Shown here piece by piece: positions 1 to 8,600 of a stretch of DNA of 51,681 nt (the first letter of the stretch is position 1; each line of letters starts with the position of its first letter). A program made the translations under genes and the position numbers. The DNA is taken from contig CALCUE010000001.1 of the NCBI GenBank assembly GCA_937906945.1, positions 1 to 51,681 of the forward strand. Reading direction: 5' to 3'. Below the pieces are notes generated by a model. It was given only the letters and a program-made list of their open reading frames with translations. It ran no database searches and was not told the origin of the DNA. The stretch comes from an uncultured Clostridia bacterium. GTDB lineage: Bacteria > Bacillota > Clostridia > Oscillospirales > Ruminococcaceae.

Positions 1-32
1 CAAGGAAAATTCAAGAAAGGAAGTGTATCTCG

Positions 33-524
33 ATGAAGTGGAACGAATATAACGCTGCTGTCTCAGCAAGCAACGAATCTGCCCGGACAGATTCACTTGT
101 CAGGAGAAACCCTGAAAACCCTGCGGCAGAAAACAAGAAGCCAAACAGAACAAGAAACAACAAGATCACGGTTTATCTGAGCGATGCCGAGCTTGCCCGG
201 CTGAACGCGATGGTAGACAAGACAATCATGAACCGGGAACAGTTTATCCGCGCAATGATCGAGGGAAAGACGATCGTAGAAGCGCCGCCGGCGCCTCTCC
301 TTCAGACGGTGCGGATGATGAAGGACGCGCAGTTCAATATCCGTCGGATATCCGAAAACGTATTGCTTTCGAGACCCGTTGACGAAGAACTGCTGCGCAA
401 AACGCTGGAGGATATGAATACCTGTGTGCAGGAGGTTATGGCAAGATGCCTGCCACCGGAGGAAAGGAGTGCTGATACGCATGAAATCAGACCGCATAGA
501 CCTGGGCCTGACCGGGTACGATGA
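33..524 (+). CDS. MobC-like plasmid mobilisation / relaxosome accessory protein
   Basis: The protein is 163 aa. The middle part (residues about 45-110) matches the MobC pattern: a short beta strand (ITVYLSDAEL), then helices with 'NREQFIRAMIEG' and the conserved 'DAQFNIRRISENV' segment. MobC proteins are ribbon-helix-helix-type proteins that help the relaxase open DNA at oriT. The N-terminus is polar and probably disordered. The ATG at 33 follows a GAAAGGAAG ribosome binding site. The last 44 bases overlap the next gene in another frame, which suggests translational coupling. The partner relaxase is not in the window. Confidence 0.65.
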   Translation: MKWNEYNAAVSASNESARTDSLVRRNPENPAAENKKPNRTRNNKITVYLSDAELARLNAMVDKTIMNREQFIRAMIEGKTIVEAPPAPLLQTVRMMKDAQFNIRRISENVLLSRPVDEELLRKTLEDMNTCVQEVMARCLPPEERSADTHEIRPHRPGPDRVR

Positions 525-1401
525 GCTCTTCATGAGCACGGAAGAACGTCTCGACGCGAAGAAACCGAAAGTGGACGAGCTTCCCCTCGACGAGCTGAAA
601 CCGTTCAAGGACCACCCGTTCAAAGTCATGGAGGATGAAGAAATGGAACGACTGAAAGAAAGCATCCGGGAATCGGGCGTACTGATTCCTGCGCTTGCAA
701 GACCCACGGAGAACGGCTACGAGCTGATATCCGGACACCGCCGACTGGCTGCCTGCCGCGCTCTCGGTATGAGCACCATGCCGGTAATTGTCCGCAACCT
801 GACAGACGAAGAAGCCATTATCACAATGGTGGACAGCAATCTGCAAAGGGAGCATATCCTGCCCAGCGAAAAGGCATTTGCTTACAAGATGAAACTTGAA
901 GCGATAAAACACCAAGGAAAAACTTCTGCGCAACTTGCGCAGAAGTTATCAGCAGAAATTGTCGGTGAAGCATCAGGCGAAAGCAAAGACCAAGTACGAC
1001 GCTATGTCCGCCTCACAAACCTCATCCCGGATATTCTCAAGTTGGTAGACGAGGGACGGATCGCGCTGACCCCCGCAGTAGAGCTTTCCTACCTCAATAG
1101 CCACGAGCAGGAAGTCCTAAACGAGATCATGTCCTGCGACGAGCTCACGCCGTCTCTGTCGCAGGCACAGCGCCTTCGGAAGCTCAGCGAGGATTATACG
1201 CTGACGGACAGCGGTATCTCGCAGATTATGTCCGAAATCAAAGGCAACCAAAAGGAATATGTGCGTGTCCCGGCGGATTCCATTCGGAAGTATTTCACCA
1301 GAGACACCACGGTTAAGCAAATGGAGCAGACCATTGTAAAAGCAATGGAATTTTACAACAAACACATGGAGCGTCAGCGCAAAGACCGCGACGCCCGCTG
1401 A
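481..1401 (+). CDS. ParB/RepB-like nuclease-domain DNA-binding protein of the mobile element
   Basis: The protein is 306 aa from the ATG at 481, which has a GGAAAGGAG ribosome binding site; an upstream in-frame ATG at 424 lies inside the preceding gene and is less likely. The N-terminal ParB/sulfiredoxin-like fold carries 'ELKPFKDHPF' and the 'SGHRRLAACRALG' box (the ParB GERRxRA equivalent), then 'NLQREHILPSEKA'. A central helix-turn-helix region follows around residues 150-200. Such proteins act in partition or in regulation of conjugative elements. No ParA gene is adjacent here, so a regulatory or maintenance role in the element is as likely as true partitioning. Confidence 0.8.
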   Translation: MKSDRIDLGLTGYDELFMSTEERLDAKKPKVDELPLDELKPFKDHPFKVMEDEEMERLKESIRESGVLIPALARPTENGYELISGHRRLAACRALGMSTMPVIVRNLTDEEAIITMVDSNLQREHILPSEKAFAYKMKLEAIKHQGKTSAQLAQKLSAEIVGEASGESKDQVRRYVRLTNLIPDILKLVDEGRIALTPAVELSYLNSHEQEVLNEIMSCDELTPSLSQAQRLRKLSEDYTLTDSGISQIMSEIKGNQKEYVRVPADSIRKYFTRDTTVKQMEQTIVKAMEFYNKHMERQRKDRDAR

Positions 1402-1419
1402 ATTGAAAGGAGCAAAACA

Positions 1420-1758
1420 ATGAAATTTTTAGATCTTACCGAAGAAAGAATGGGCTGCTTGAATGCCCAAATAAACAGGTTTTCCTATGATGGGTGCTGC
1501 AGGGTCTATGACTTTCTCACACACGATATTCTGTCACGCTTTGAAATCAAGGAAATCTGCGAGAACCGTCACATGATTTTCTTTATGGATGAAGAAGGAA
1601 ATATGTTGAACTTCAACGTGAATTTCTCCGAGATTCTCTATGTTGAGCATGCGCTCGACAAAAGAATCGCATACCTTGAGGGGAACGAAGAGGAATACGA
1701 CGAAATGAAAGAAGTTATGAGCATCCTTTGCCCTGAGGATGTAGGAGAGGAGGAATAA
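1420..1758 (+). CDS. Hypothetical protein of the mobile element
   Basis: This is a 112-aa acidic protein with a perfect GAAAGGAG ribosome binding site, 18 bp after the ParB-like gene. I do not recognise a family. It contains two cysteines in a row (GCCRVYDF), a central beta-rich stretch around residues 45-75 and a strongly acidic C-terminus ending in GEEE. There is no signal peptide or membrane segment. Its place in the same operon as mobC, parB and the recombinase makes an element-maintenance role likely, but no function can be assigned. Confidence 0.75.
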   Translation: MKFLDLTEERMGCLNAQINRFSYDGCCRVYDFLTHDILSRFEIKEICENRHMIFFMDEEGNMLNFNVNFSEILYVEHALDKRIAYLEGNEEEYDEMKEVMSILCPEDVGEEE

Positions 1759-1760
1759 TC

Positions 1761-2024
1761 ATGAAAAAGAAACCCGAACAGAATCAGCCCGATGCCCGCT
1801 TTATCATCGGCATCGGCGGCGGACACCGCGAGTACGACATCATCAACACCCGCTATGTAGTCGAGGGCAGATTTGCCGAGGCGACACTTACCGACAAGGA
1901 CAAAACGCTGACTGACACCATGGAAGACATTATCAACGACGAATTTACAGATTTGACCGTCCAGAAGGAAGAGCCTAAAATAAAGCCGAAACCCGTGCGT
2001 TCGACTGCCGGAAAGGAGCGTTAA
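1761..2024 (+). CDS. Small protein preceding the serine recombinase, possibly TnpW-like
   Basis: An 87-aa protein encoded 2 bp after the previous gene and 5 bp before the recombinase. The region around residues 28-65 (a strand 'TRYVVEGRFAE', then a helix 'TLTDTMEDIINDEF') has the strand-helix layout of TnpW proteins, the small proteins of unknown function found just upstream of TnpX-type recombinases in Tn4451-like elements. The C-terminus is basic and proline-rich. Assignment to TnpW rests on this pattern and on position only. Confidence 0.55.
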   Translation: MKKKPEQNQPDARFIIGIGGGHREYDIINTRYVVEGRFAEATLTDKDKTLTDTMEDIINDEFTDLTVQKEEPKIKPKPVRSTAGKER

Positions 2025-2029
2025 ATTTA

Positions 2030-3838
2030 ATGCAGTCGAACCAAAAGCAAACCAACAAGCAAAAGCAACTCACCGGAATTACCGCTCTCTATTGCCGCCT
2101 CAGTCGTGATGACGGCGGCGATAAGGAGAGCAACTCCATCGCAAACCAAAAGAAAATGCTGAGCCACTACGCCAAAGAAAATCACCTCGGCAATATCAAG
2201 GTTTACCAGGATGACGGTTTCACCGGCACGAACTTTCACCGTCCCGGATTTCAGCAGATGCTGGAAGATATCGAAATGGGATATATCTCCACCGTGATCG
2301 TCAAGGACCTTTCCCGTCTCGGACGTGAATATCTCCAGGTCGGATATTATACCGAAAGCTATTTCCCCGATCACAATGTCCGCTTTATCGCCATCAACGA
2401 TAACGTGGACTGTCTCGACGGGGCAACGGACATGGACGATTTTATCCCGATCAAGAATATCATGAACGAGCTGTACGCCAAGGATATCAGCCGTAAGGTG
2501 CGGTCGGCGCACAACACAAGAGGCAGAGCGGGCGAACCGCTCTGCCAACCGCCTTACGGTTATATGAAGGACCCGCAGGACAAGAAGCATTGGATCGTTG
2601 ATCCCGACGCGGCGGCGGTCGTCAAGGAGATTTTCCGGCTCTATCTGGAGGGCAACGGCGAGGATACCATCGCAAGGATACTCCAGGATGAACAGCACCT
2701 CAACTGTACGGCGTACTGGGCGTCCAAAGGTGTCAACCGCGGCGGCAAGAAAACGCAGCCGAATCCGTACAAGTGGAAGTCGAACACCGTGGATGAGATT
2801 CTGAAGCGGCAGGAATACTGCGGCGACGTGCTGAACTTCAAAACGCACTCCAAATCGTTCAAGAATCACCGCCGTATCGACAACCCGAAAGAGGAATGGC
2901 TGGTGTTTGAGGACAAGCATGAAGCAATCATCGACCGCGAGACCTACAAGAAGGTGCAGAAAATGCTGGGCACAACGAAACAGCGCGCACCGAAAGAGGC
3001 GAACGGTCCGAAAAGCATTTTCTGCGACCTGCTTCGCTGTGCGGACTGCGGAAGCAAGATGTGGTACCACACCAACACGCAGAACAAGGACATCCATTAT
3101 TTCAGTTGTTCCAACTACGTCAAGGACTACCGCGGCACCTGCCTTACCCGCCACTATATCCGCGCGGATGCGGTGGAAGCGGTGGTGGAAATGGAGCTGC
3201 GGCGGCTTGCGGAATATCTCATTGCCGATGAAAACCGCTTTGCCGAGATCCTTGCCCGCAAGAGTAACAAGCAGTACGAGAGCGAAAAGAAAACGCTGTC
3301 CTCCGAGCTTCGCAAATCGGAAATGCGTATCGAGATGCTCCCGAAGCTGCTGAAAACGCTGTATGAGGACAAGGTGGACGGTAAAACGTCGGAGGATGAC
3401 TACAATATCCTCTCCCATGAGTACGCCGAAGAGCGCGAGCAGCTAAAGAAGAAAATCCTGAATCTGCGCAGAAAGCTGACGGAAATGAATGAACGGGAAA
3501 GCGAGCGAGAGGAATTCATCCGTGCTATCCGCAAGTTCATGGAAATGCGGACGCTGACCAAGCAGGTGTTGAACGAGCTGATTGACCACATCGACGTGTA
3601 CGAGGTGCAGGGAACGGGCAAAAACAAGACCCAACGCCTTGTCATCTACTACAAGTTCGTTGGGTATCTGGACATTGATCCCACGCAGTGCCATCCGAAC
3701 TATACCGCCGACATCCGCGAGGGTGTTACCGTTGAGTACGTTTCCTGCGAGCCGTCGGAAAATCTGAAAGAACTGTTCCCGGAGGAGTACGGTGATGAAT
3801 ATGAAGTCCTCGAAGAAGAGGAAACGGAGCAGGCGTAA
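2030..3838 (+). CDS. Large serine recombinase (TnpX/TndX-type site-specific integrase)
   Basis: The protein is 602 aa. The N-terminal resolvase domain starts with 'ALYCRLSRDD', where the serine of YxRLS is the expected nucleophile, and continues with 'DDGFTGTNFHRPGF' and 'VKDLSRLGRE'. A recombinase domain follows (about residues 165-290), then a zinc ribbon with CADCG and, 23 residues on, another Cys. The C-terminal part has a long coiled coil (about 400-510) and a DUF4368-type tail ending in a very acidic segment. These enzymes excise and integrate conjugative or mobilisable transposons through a 2-bp core. The GAAAGGAG ribosome binding site overlaps the end of the preceding gene. The gene appears intact. 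Confidence 0.93.
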   Translation: MQSNQKQTNKQKQLTGITALYCRLSRDDGGDKESNSIANQKKMLSHYAKENHLGNIKVYQDDGFTGTNFHRPGFQQMLEDIEMGYISTVIVKDLSRLGREYLQVGYYTESYFPDHNVRFIAINDNVDCLDGATDMDDFIPIKNIMNELYAKDISRKVRSAHNTRGRAGEPLCQPPYGYMKDPQDKKHWIVDPDAAAVVKEIFRLYLEGNGEDTIARILQDEQHLNCTAYWASKGVNRGGKKTQPNPYKWKSNTVDEILKRQEYCGDVLNFKTHSKSFKNHRRIDNPKEEWLVFEDKHEAIIDRETYKKVQKMLGTTKQRAPKEANGPKSIFCDLLRCADCGSKMWYHTNTQNKDIHYFSCSNYVKDYRGTCLTRHYIRADAVEAVVEMELRRLAEYLIADENRFAEILARKSNKQYESEKKTLSSELRKSEMRIEMLPKLLKTLYEDKVDGKTSEDDYNILSHEYAEEREQLKKKILNLRRKLTEMNERESEREEFIRAIRKFMEMRTLTKQVLNELIDHIDVYEVQGTGKNKTQRLVIYYKFVGYLDIDPTQCHPNYTADIREGVTVEYVSCEPSENLKELFPEEYGDEYEVLEEEETEQA

Positions 3839-3857
3839 ACCTGCTCCGTACATAAGG

Positions 3858-4403
3858 TCAGTCATCAAAGGATGACAAAAGGGATTCCATATCAATTTGG
3901 TTTAAGGACTCTTGAAGGCCTGCCTCAAGCAGTTCGAGAAAAGCTGCGTCGAATCTGTAATCATAGTCACTTGACGGGTCGTAAGCGGATGATGCCATCT
4001 CCTTAACAAACTGGTAGACGGTTTTGCCTTCTTTGGGTATGACTTGGTTGGGATTGGCTCCGTAGTCAAGCATCAACTTTGTTATCATGAGTTGCTTTTT
4101 GACTTCTTCTGCGGTGCTTCCTGTAAAGATTGAAAGATTGTAAAGCAGCGGGCCGTCATTAAGTAACTTATTGTTGGTGAAATTAGGGTCGGCCCCTTTT
4201 TGCAATAAAAGATCCACAGCGTCCACATTATCGCAGCTAATGGCCAAAGATAAAAATGTTGTCGCAAAGGTATGGCTTGAACCGTCGGAAATCGGAATAC
4301 TAATTAGCTTGTTCGGGTCTTCTATCTTATTGCAAAGACGGCACAGAGTCTCGACATTACTTAGTGTTCTTATTTCACGAACCAGCTCTTGCTCAACATT
4401 CAT
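3858..4403 (-). CDS. Ankyrin-repeat protein
   Basis: The protein is 181 aa, with start ATG at 4403 after GAGGTG; the GTG at 4412 belongs to that ribosome binding site. Two ankyrin repeats are visible: one with 'TFLSLAISCDNVDAVDLLL' then 'KGADPN', the other with 'LMITKLMLDYGANPNQ'. No signal peptide or membrane segment is seen. It presumably binds another protein, but the partner is unknown. The gene lies between the recombinase end of the first mobile element and tRNA-fMet, convergent with the recombinase, and is more AT-rich than the host genes on the other side. It could therefore be element cargo or a host gene next to the insertion site. Confidence 0.8.
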   Translation of the reverse strand: MNVEQELVREIRTLSNVETLCRLCNKIEDPNKLISIPISDGSSHTFATTFLSLAISCDNVDAVDLLLQKGADPNFTNNKLLNDGPLLYNLSIFTGSTAEEVKKQLMITKLMLDYGANPNQVIPKEGKTVYQFVKEMASSAYDPSSDYDYRFDAAFLELLEAGLQESLNQIDMESLLSSFDD

Positions 4404-4471
4404 AATTGTCACCTCATTTTTTGGTAACTTTATTATAGCACACGTTAAGTCCTAAAAAGCGGACAATAGCT

Positions 4472-4511
4472 AAAAAAGTAGTGGATGTAACTGAAATCCG
4501 TTACATCCACT
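4472..4511 (-). terminator. Rho-independent terminator of tRNA-fMet
   Basis: A perfect 12-bp inverted repeat (arms 4480-4491 and 4500-4511, 8-nt loop) is followed on the minus strand by a run of six T (4477-4472). It begins 6 bases after the encoded CCA end of the tRNA. Confidence 0.9.
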
Positions 4512-4516
4512 CGATA

Positions 4517-4592
<76 letters not shown>

Positions 4593-4617
4593 ATATTCAC
4601 TTTTTGAGTGCTTATAT

Positions 4618-4646
4618 ATTATAGCCCATTCGTTTCAAAAAAGCAA
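4618..4646 (-). promoter_or_regulatory. Promoter of tRNA-fMet
   Basis: On the minus strand TTGCTT (4646-4641) and TATAAT (4623-4618) are separated by 17 bp. The tRNA 5' end is 26 bp downstream of the -10 box. Confidence 0.75.
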
Positions 4647-4660
4647 CCCCTAATTTCGTT

Positions 4661-5089
4661 TTAGCCGAAATTTTTTTCCATGCGGCGATGGGGGTTCCCC
4701 TCGTCATAAAGAATTTCGTTGTCCGAAAGCGTAAAACCGCATTTTTCATAGAACGGCACGGCGTATTCCTGGGCGACCAGTTCAAGGCGTTTCGCTCCGG
4801 CCATAAGCGCCGCTTTTTCCAGTTCCTCCATAATCCGGCGTCCCAATTCCCGGCCACGATAGAGCTTCAAAACGGCGATCCGCCCGAATATGGCGGTGTC
4901 GGGTTTCTCCGGGTCGGGGAAAAACCGTCCGGTTCCCACCGCTTTTTCGCCGTCATAAAGGACGACGTAACCGCAAAAATCGTCGATGGCGTCAAACTCG
5001 TTCTCGTAGCCCTGTTCCTGCATAAAAACCTTTTCCCGGATCTCAAAAGCGTCCGGCTGAACGTCTCTTCCCGTTTTGCTGGTGATCAT
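4661..5089 (-). CDS. GNAT family N-acetyltransferase (ElaA/YjcF-like)
   Basis: A 142-aa protein starting at the ATG at 5089 after an AAGGAGGAA ribosome binding site; longer in-frame readings run into the tRNA-Pro region and are rejected. The start 'FEIREKVFMQEQGYENEFD' is the typical opening of the ElaA/YjcF subgroup ('R..VF..EQG...E.D'). The acetyl-CoA site is 'LYRGRELGRRIMEEL' (R/QxxGxG/A-like), followed by 'AVPFYEKCGF', the usual GNAT C-terminal motif. It transfers an acetyl group from acetyl-CoA to an unknown amine in the cytoplasm. It is a single gene divergent from the tRNA-Pro promoter. Confidence 0.88.
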   Translation of the reverse strand: MITSKTGRDVQPDAFEIREKVFMQEQGYENEFDAIDDFCGYVVLYDGEKAVGTGRFFPDPEKPDTAIFGRIAVLKLYRGRELGRRIMEELEKAALMAGAKRLELVAQEYAVPFYEKCGFTLSDNEILYDEGNPHRRMEKNFG

Positions 5090-5168
5090 GGGGTTCCTCC
5101 TTTGGATGGCTGATAGGACTATTTTACGTTTTCTCGCAAAAAAACACAAGCCTTTCGCCGCAAAAAAT

Positions 5169-5197
5169 TTGACAAAGCCGCCCCTTTGGGCTATAAT
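5169..5197 (+). promoter_or_regulatory. Consensus sigma-A promoter upstream of the tRNA-Pro region
   Basis: TTGACA (5169-5174) and TATAAT (5192-5197) are both perfect consensus boxes with a 17-bp spacer. Transcription should start near 5204 and would run through the truncated tRNA copy before reaching intact tRNA-Pro, leaving a leader of about 245 nt. Confidence 0.9.
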
Positions 5198-5239
5198 AAC
5201 AGCGTTGTACTTGAGACCCTTTGCGTGTGAAGCAAGCGA

Positions 5240-5486
5240 TTCAACCGCATATCGAGGTGTAGCGCAATTGGTAGCGCGCCTGCTTTGGGCAAAGCCTGCG
5301 AGCGCCGCCAGTGGCGGATACAGCGAGCAGGGTTTGGCGCAGCGGTCAAAATCGGCAGCGACGAATGTCGCGTCCACCGATTTTGGGCACCGCAAGAGGG
5401 CGAGCAAAGCAGGACGCTCACTTTGAAAAGTCCTTTTTCAACCGCATATCGAGGTGTAGCGCAATTGGTAGCGCGCCTGCTTTGGG
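5240..5486 (+). repeat. 50-bp perfect direct repeat spanning the 5' half of tRNA-Pro
   Basis: Positions 5240-5289 and 5437-5486 are identical over 50 bp, offset by 197 bp. Each copy contains 13 bases of 5' flank plus the first 37 bases of the tRNA. The 147 bp between the copies can form several hairpins, for example CCGCC/GGCGG near 5315-5327 and a nested stem CAAAATCGG/CCGATTTTG near 5347-5386. No gene is seen in the interval. Confidence 0.85.
5253..5289 (+). pseudogene. Truncated tRNA-Pro copy (5' half only)
   Basis: Bases 1-37 of the downstream tRNA-Pro are present exactly: acceptor 5' strand, D arm and the anticodon loop up to TTTGGG. The sequence then diverges and has no T arm or acceptor 3' strand, so it cannot make a tRNA. 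Confidence 0.85.
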
Positions 5487-5525
5487 AGCAGGATGCTGTG
5501 GGTTCGAGTCCCGTCACTTCGACCA
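5450..5525 (+). tRNA. tRNA-Pro (anticodon TGG)
   Basis: The sequence is CGAGGTG ... CACTTCG-ACCA with anticodon loop CTTTGGG, T loop GGTTCGAGTCC and an encoded CCA. The acceptor stem pairs over 7 bp with one G-T pair. It lies directly downstream of the truncated copy and is followed by a terminator. Confidence 0.93.
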
Positions 5526-5530
5526 TCCAA

Positions 5531-5559
5531 AGAGCCGCACGAACGTGCGGCTCTTTTTT
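5531..5559 (+). terminator. Terminator of tRNA-Pro
   Basis: The hairpin AGAGCCGCACG / CGTGCGGCTCT with a 2-nt spacer is followed by six T. Confidence 0.9.
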
Positions 5560-5626
5560 CATGCCTCGCTGCGCTAAAAGCCGCCTTTGTTTGGAATCGG
5601 CCTGTGATTTCCTTAAAAACTCACAC

Positions 5627-5657
5627 AAAAAAGCCTCCCGAAGGAGGCTTTTTTATT
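5627..5657 (-). terminator. Terminator of the large cell-wall protein gene
   Basis: The stem AAAAGCCTCC / GGAGGCTTTT lies just after the stop codon of the leftward gene. It is flanked by A and T runs on both sides, so it can work in both directions. Confidence 0.85.
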
Positions 5658-5663
5658 TTTCAA

Positions 5664-8600
5664 TTATCCGCGTTTTTTCGTGGCAAAAGCCAAAGTCGCG
5701 CCGATGAGCACGGTGGCAATTCCCGTGCTCAAAACCGGTGCTCCGGTCTCGGGGTTGAATTCAGACTGCTCGCCTTTCCCTTCGCCGATAACAATGATCT
5801 CTTTCGCTTCTTTTCCGGGCTCGGGAATTTTTTCAAATTCCGCCGTAACGGTAACGTTGTTTCCCGGCATTTTGAAAATGTATCCTGTCACGACTCTTGT
5901 CAAGGTGGACTCCTGAAGCTGTCCGTTTCCGTCCGTATAAGTTACTTTCAGCGTGCTTCTTTTAAGCCGGTAATCTTCGTTGGGAGTAACGCTCAGCGTA
6001 ACGGTCTCCCCTTCGGCCGCTTCCTGTTTCAAAGCCACAACCGTACCGTTTTCACCGGGGATAACGTTGATGGCATAACGGCCCTTTTCCGGCGCTTTCA
6101 GCTCCAGATAGCCGCCTTCATTATAATGCACGTAATAGGCCGGATCGTCCGAGAAGAAATATTTCACGTCGCCGGTCGTGCCGTTCGTGCTGAACTGACC
6201 GGGTTCATCCATCGAGATACCGACCGACATTCCGGAAGCAGGCGCCGTCTTCGTGTCGAGGGTAACAAGCCCGGAGGTCAGATAGACGTTGTTTTTCTCA
6301 CCGTTGGCCGTATTATCGGCGATCTTTGCCACGCCGCCGAGCACGGCTTCGGCACCGGCGTCAACAACGTACACGCCGCCGCCGAAGATTCCGTCGTTAC
6401 CGGTGATCTCGCCGCCGTCCATCGAGAAGGTCCCGAAATCCAGCACAGCGCCGCCGAAGGCCGCCATGTTGCCGGTAATTTTACCGCCATTCATCGCAAA
6501 GGCCGTGCCTTCATCAATTTGGACAGCGCCGCCCTGTACCGATACGTTGCCGGTAATCTCGCCGCCGTTCATCGTGCATTCGCCGCCGCTCACATAGACC
6601 GCGCCGCCGGCGTTGTTGGCGGAGTTTCCTGCGATTACGCCGCCTTCCAGCGTGGATCGATCCACGTTGAACAGCGCGCCGCCATAGATCGCCATGTTGC
6701 CGCCAAGACGGCCATTTTTCATCGTGAACGTACCGTTGGTGATCTGCTGTCCGCCTGCCGTCGCAATAATTCCCGAATCGACGCACAGACCGCCGCCGAA
6801 ATTGGCCTGGTTGCCGCTGATCTCCCCGTTTTTCAGGGTGAACTCACCGCCGGCGATCTGCACGGCGCCGGCCTGCGAAGCCACGTTTCCTTTCATTTCG
6901 CCGCCGTCCATCACAAGGGTGGCATTGTCGGCGAATACCGCGCCACCGGCGCCGGCCTGGTTATTGTTGAGTTTACCGCCCGTTACCGTGGAAGTACCCT
7001 CACAATCATAAAGAGCGCCGCCGGATTTTACGGCTTTGTTGTTCTGGATCGTGCCGCCTTCCATCCGGAATTCATCAAAGTTGAACACAGCGCCGCCGAA
7101 ATTGGCTTGGTTGCCGCTGACTTCGCCGTTTTTCAGAGTGAAATTACCGGTCGCGATCTGCACGGCGCCACCCTGCGTCGCTTTGTTGCCTTTCATTTCG
7201 CCGCCATCCATCGTGAATTCGGAATCATCCACGAAAACAGCGCCACCGGCGCCGGCCTGGTTATTATTAAGTTTGCCGCCGCTCACCGTAAAGACGCTCT
7301 GGAAATTATAAACGGCGCCGCCGGATCTCACGGCTTTGTTGTTCTGAATTGTGCCGCCTTCCATCGTGAATTGATCGCCGTTCAGAACAGCGCCGCCGAA
7401 ATTGGCCATATTCCGGCTGATCTCACCGCCCTCCAAAAGGAACGTACCGCCTGTGATATAAACCGCGCCGCCTTCCGAGGCGTAGTTGTCGTTCATCTGG
7501 CCGTCTTCCATCGTGAAGAAAGCGTTATCCACAAAAACAGCGCCACCGGCACCGGCCTGGTTGCTGTTGAGTTTGCCGCCCATCATGGAGATATTTCCTT
7601 TATAGTTATAAACAGCGCCGCCGGATTTTAAGGCCGTATTGCCGCTGATCTCGCCGTCTTCCAGTGCGAAACCGGAAAAGTTGAAGACCGCGCCGCCGAA
7701 ATCGGCTCTATTGCCGCTGAGTTTTCCACCTTTCACGGTGAGCAGACCGCCTTCGATCTGTATAGCGCCGCCCTGCGATGCCGTATTGCCGCTAACTTCG
7801 CCGCCCCGCATCTCGAAATTGCCGTCCTCGATGCATACGGCGCCGCCGCAATCGGCCTTGTTGCCGCTGAGCTTGCCGCCCGTCATAAGGAAACCGTTAT
7901 GCAAAACATAGACCGCGCCGCCAAAGGTCGCTTCGTCGCCGGCATACGTTTTGTTGCCACCGCTGATCACGCCGCCGTTCATCGTGAATTCGCCCGTATC
8001 GAAGAACACACCGGCACCGGCTACTGCCGTATTGCTGTCGATAAGACCGTCGTTTACGGTAAGGGTCCCCTGGTAATCATAGATGGCGCCGCCGGACTTT
8101 CCGGCTTCGTTTTCAGCGATCGTGCCGCCGTTCATCGTAAAGGATCCGCCGCGGATGAAGACGGCGCCGCCGAACAAGCCGCCGTTTTGACGGATCTCGC
8201 CGCCGTTCATGATCAATTGATCAAAAGTGAGGACCGCGCCGCCGTATTCCGACCCGAGGCATCCCAGAATGCTGCCGCCGTTCATCGTGAAGCTGCCGAC
8301 GTCAACGACGACCGCGCCGCCGTACATGGCTTGACAGCCGACGATACTGCCGCCGTTCATCGTGAAACTGCCGCCGAACACATACACGGCGCCGCCGAAT
8401 ATCTCACTTCCGCCGCAGATCACACCACCGGTGACAGTCTCTTTATCGGCTCCGCCCGTTTCCGTGCTGTCCCAGATCCAAAGACCAGTGGGATCCACCG
8501 TAAAATAATGGGTCGTATCGCCGGAATCGTACAGGTCGAACGCGGCGTCTTCGCCGACTTCGATATTTTTATTGTTGAGGTCAAGTACGTTGCCGTTCAG

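Larger units (their letters stand above)
1..3838 (+). mobile_element. Right-hand end of an integrative (conjugative or mobilisable) element, left part outside window
   Basis: Five closely spaced rightward genes encode a MobC-like protein, a ParB-like protein, two small proteins and a large serine recombinase. This set is typical of the recombinase end of Clostridial Tn4451/CTn-type elements. The recombinase is normally the last gene of such elements, so the right boundary should lie shortly after 3838. I could not identify the attachment site because the left end is outside the window. Relaxase and transfer genes would be expected upstream of position 1. Confidence 0.7.

Noticed and set aside
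2027..3418. Minus-strand frame of 463 aa
   Set aside because: Shadow of the serine recombinase, whose motifs are unambiguous on the plus strand.
5253..5289. First tRNA-Pro copy as a second functional tRNA gene
   Set aside because: The T arm, the acceptor 3' strand and CCA are missing.
5493..7631. Long plus-strand frame of 712 aa
   Set aside because: It lies opposite the repeat protein. The periodic GC-rich repeats keep the other strand open; it has no ribosome binding site and starts within tRNA-Pro.
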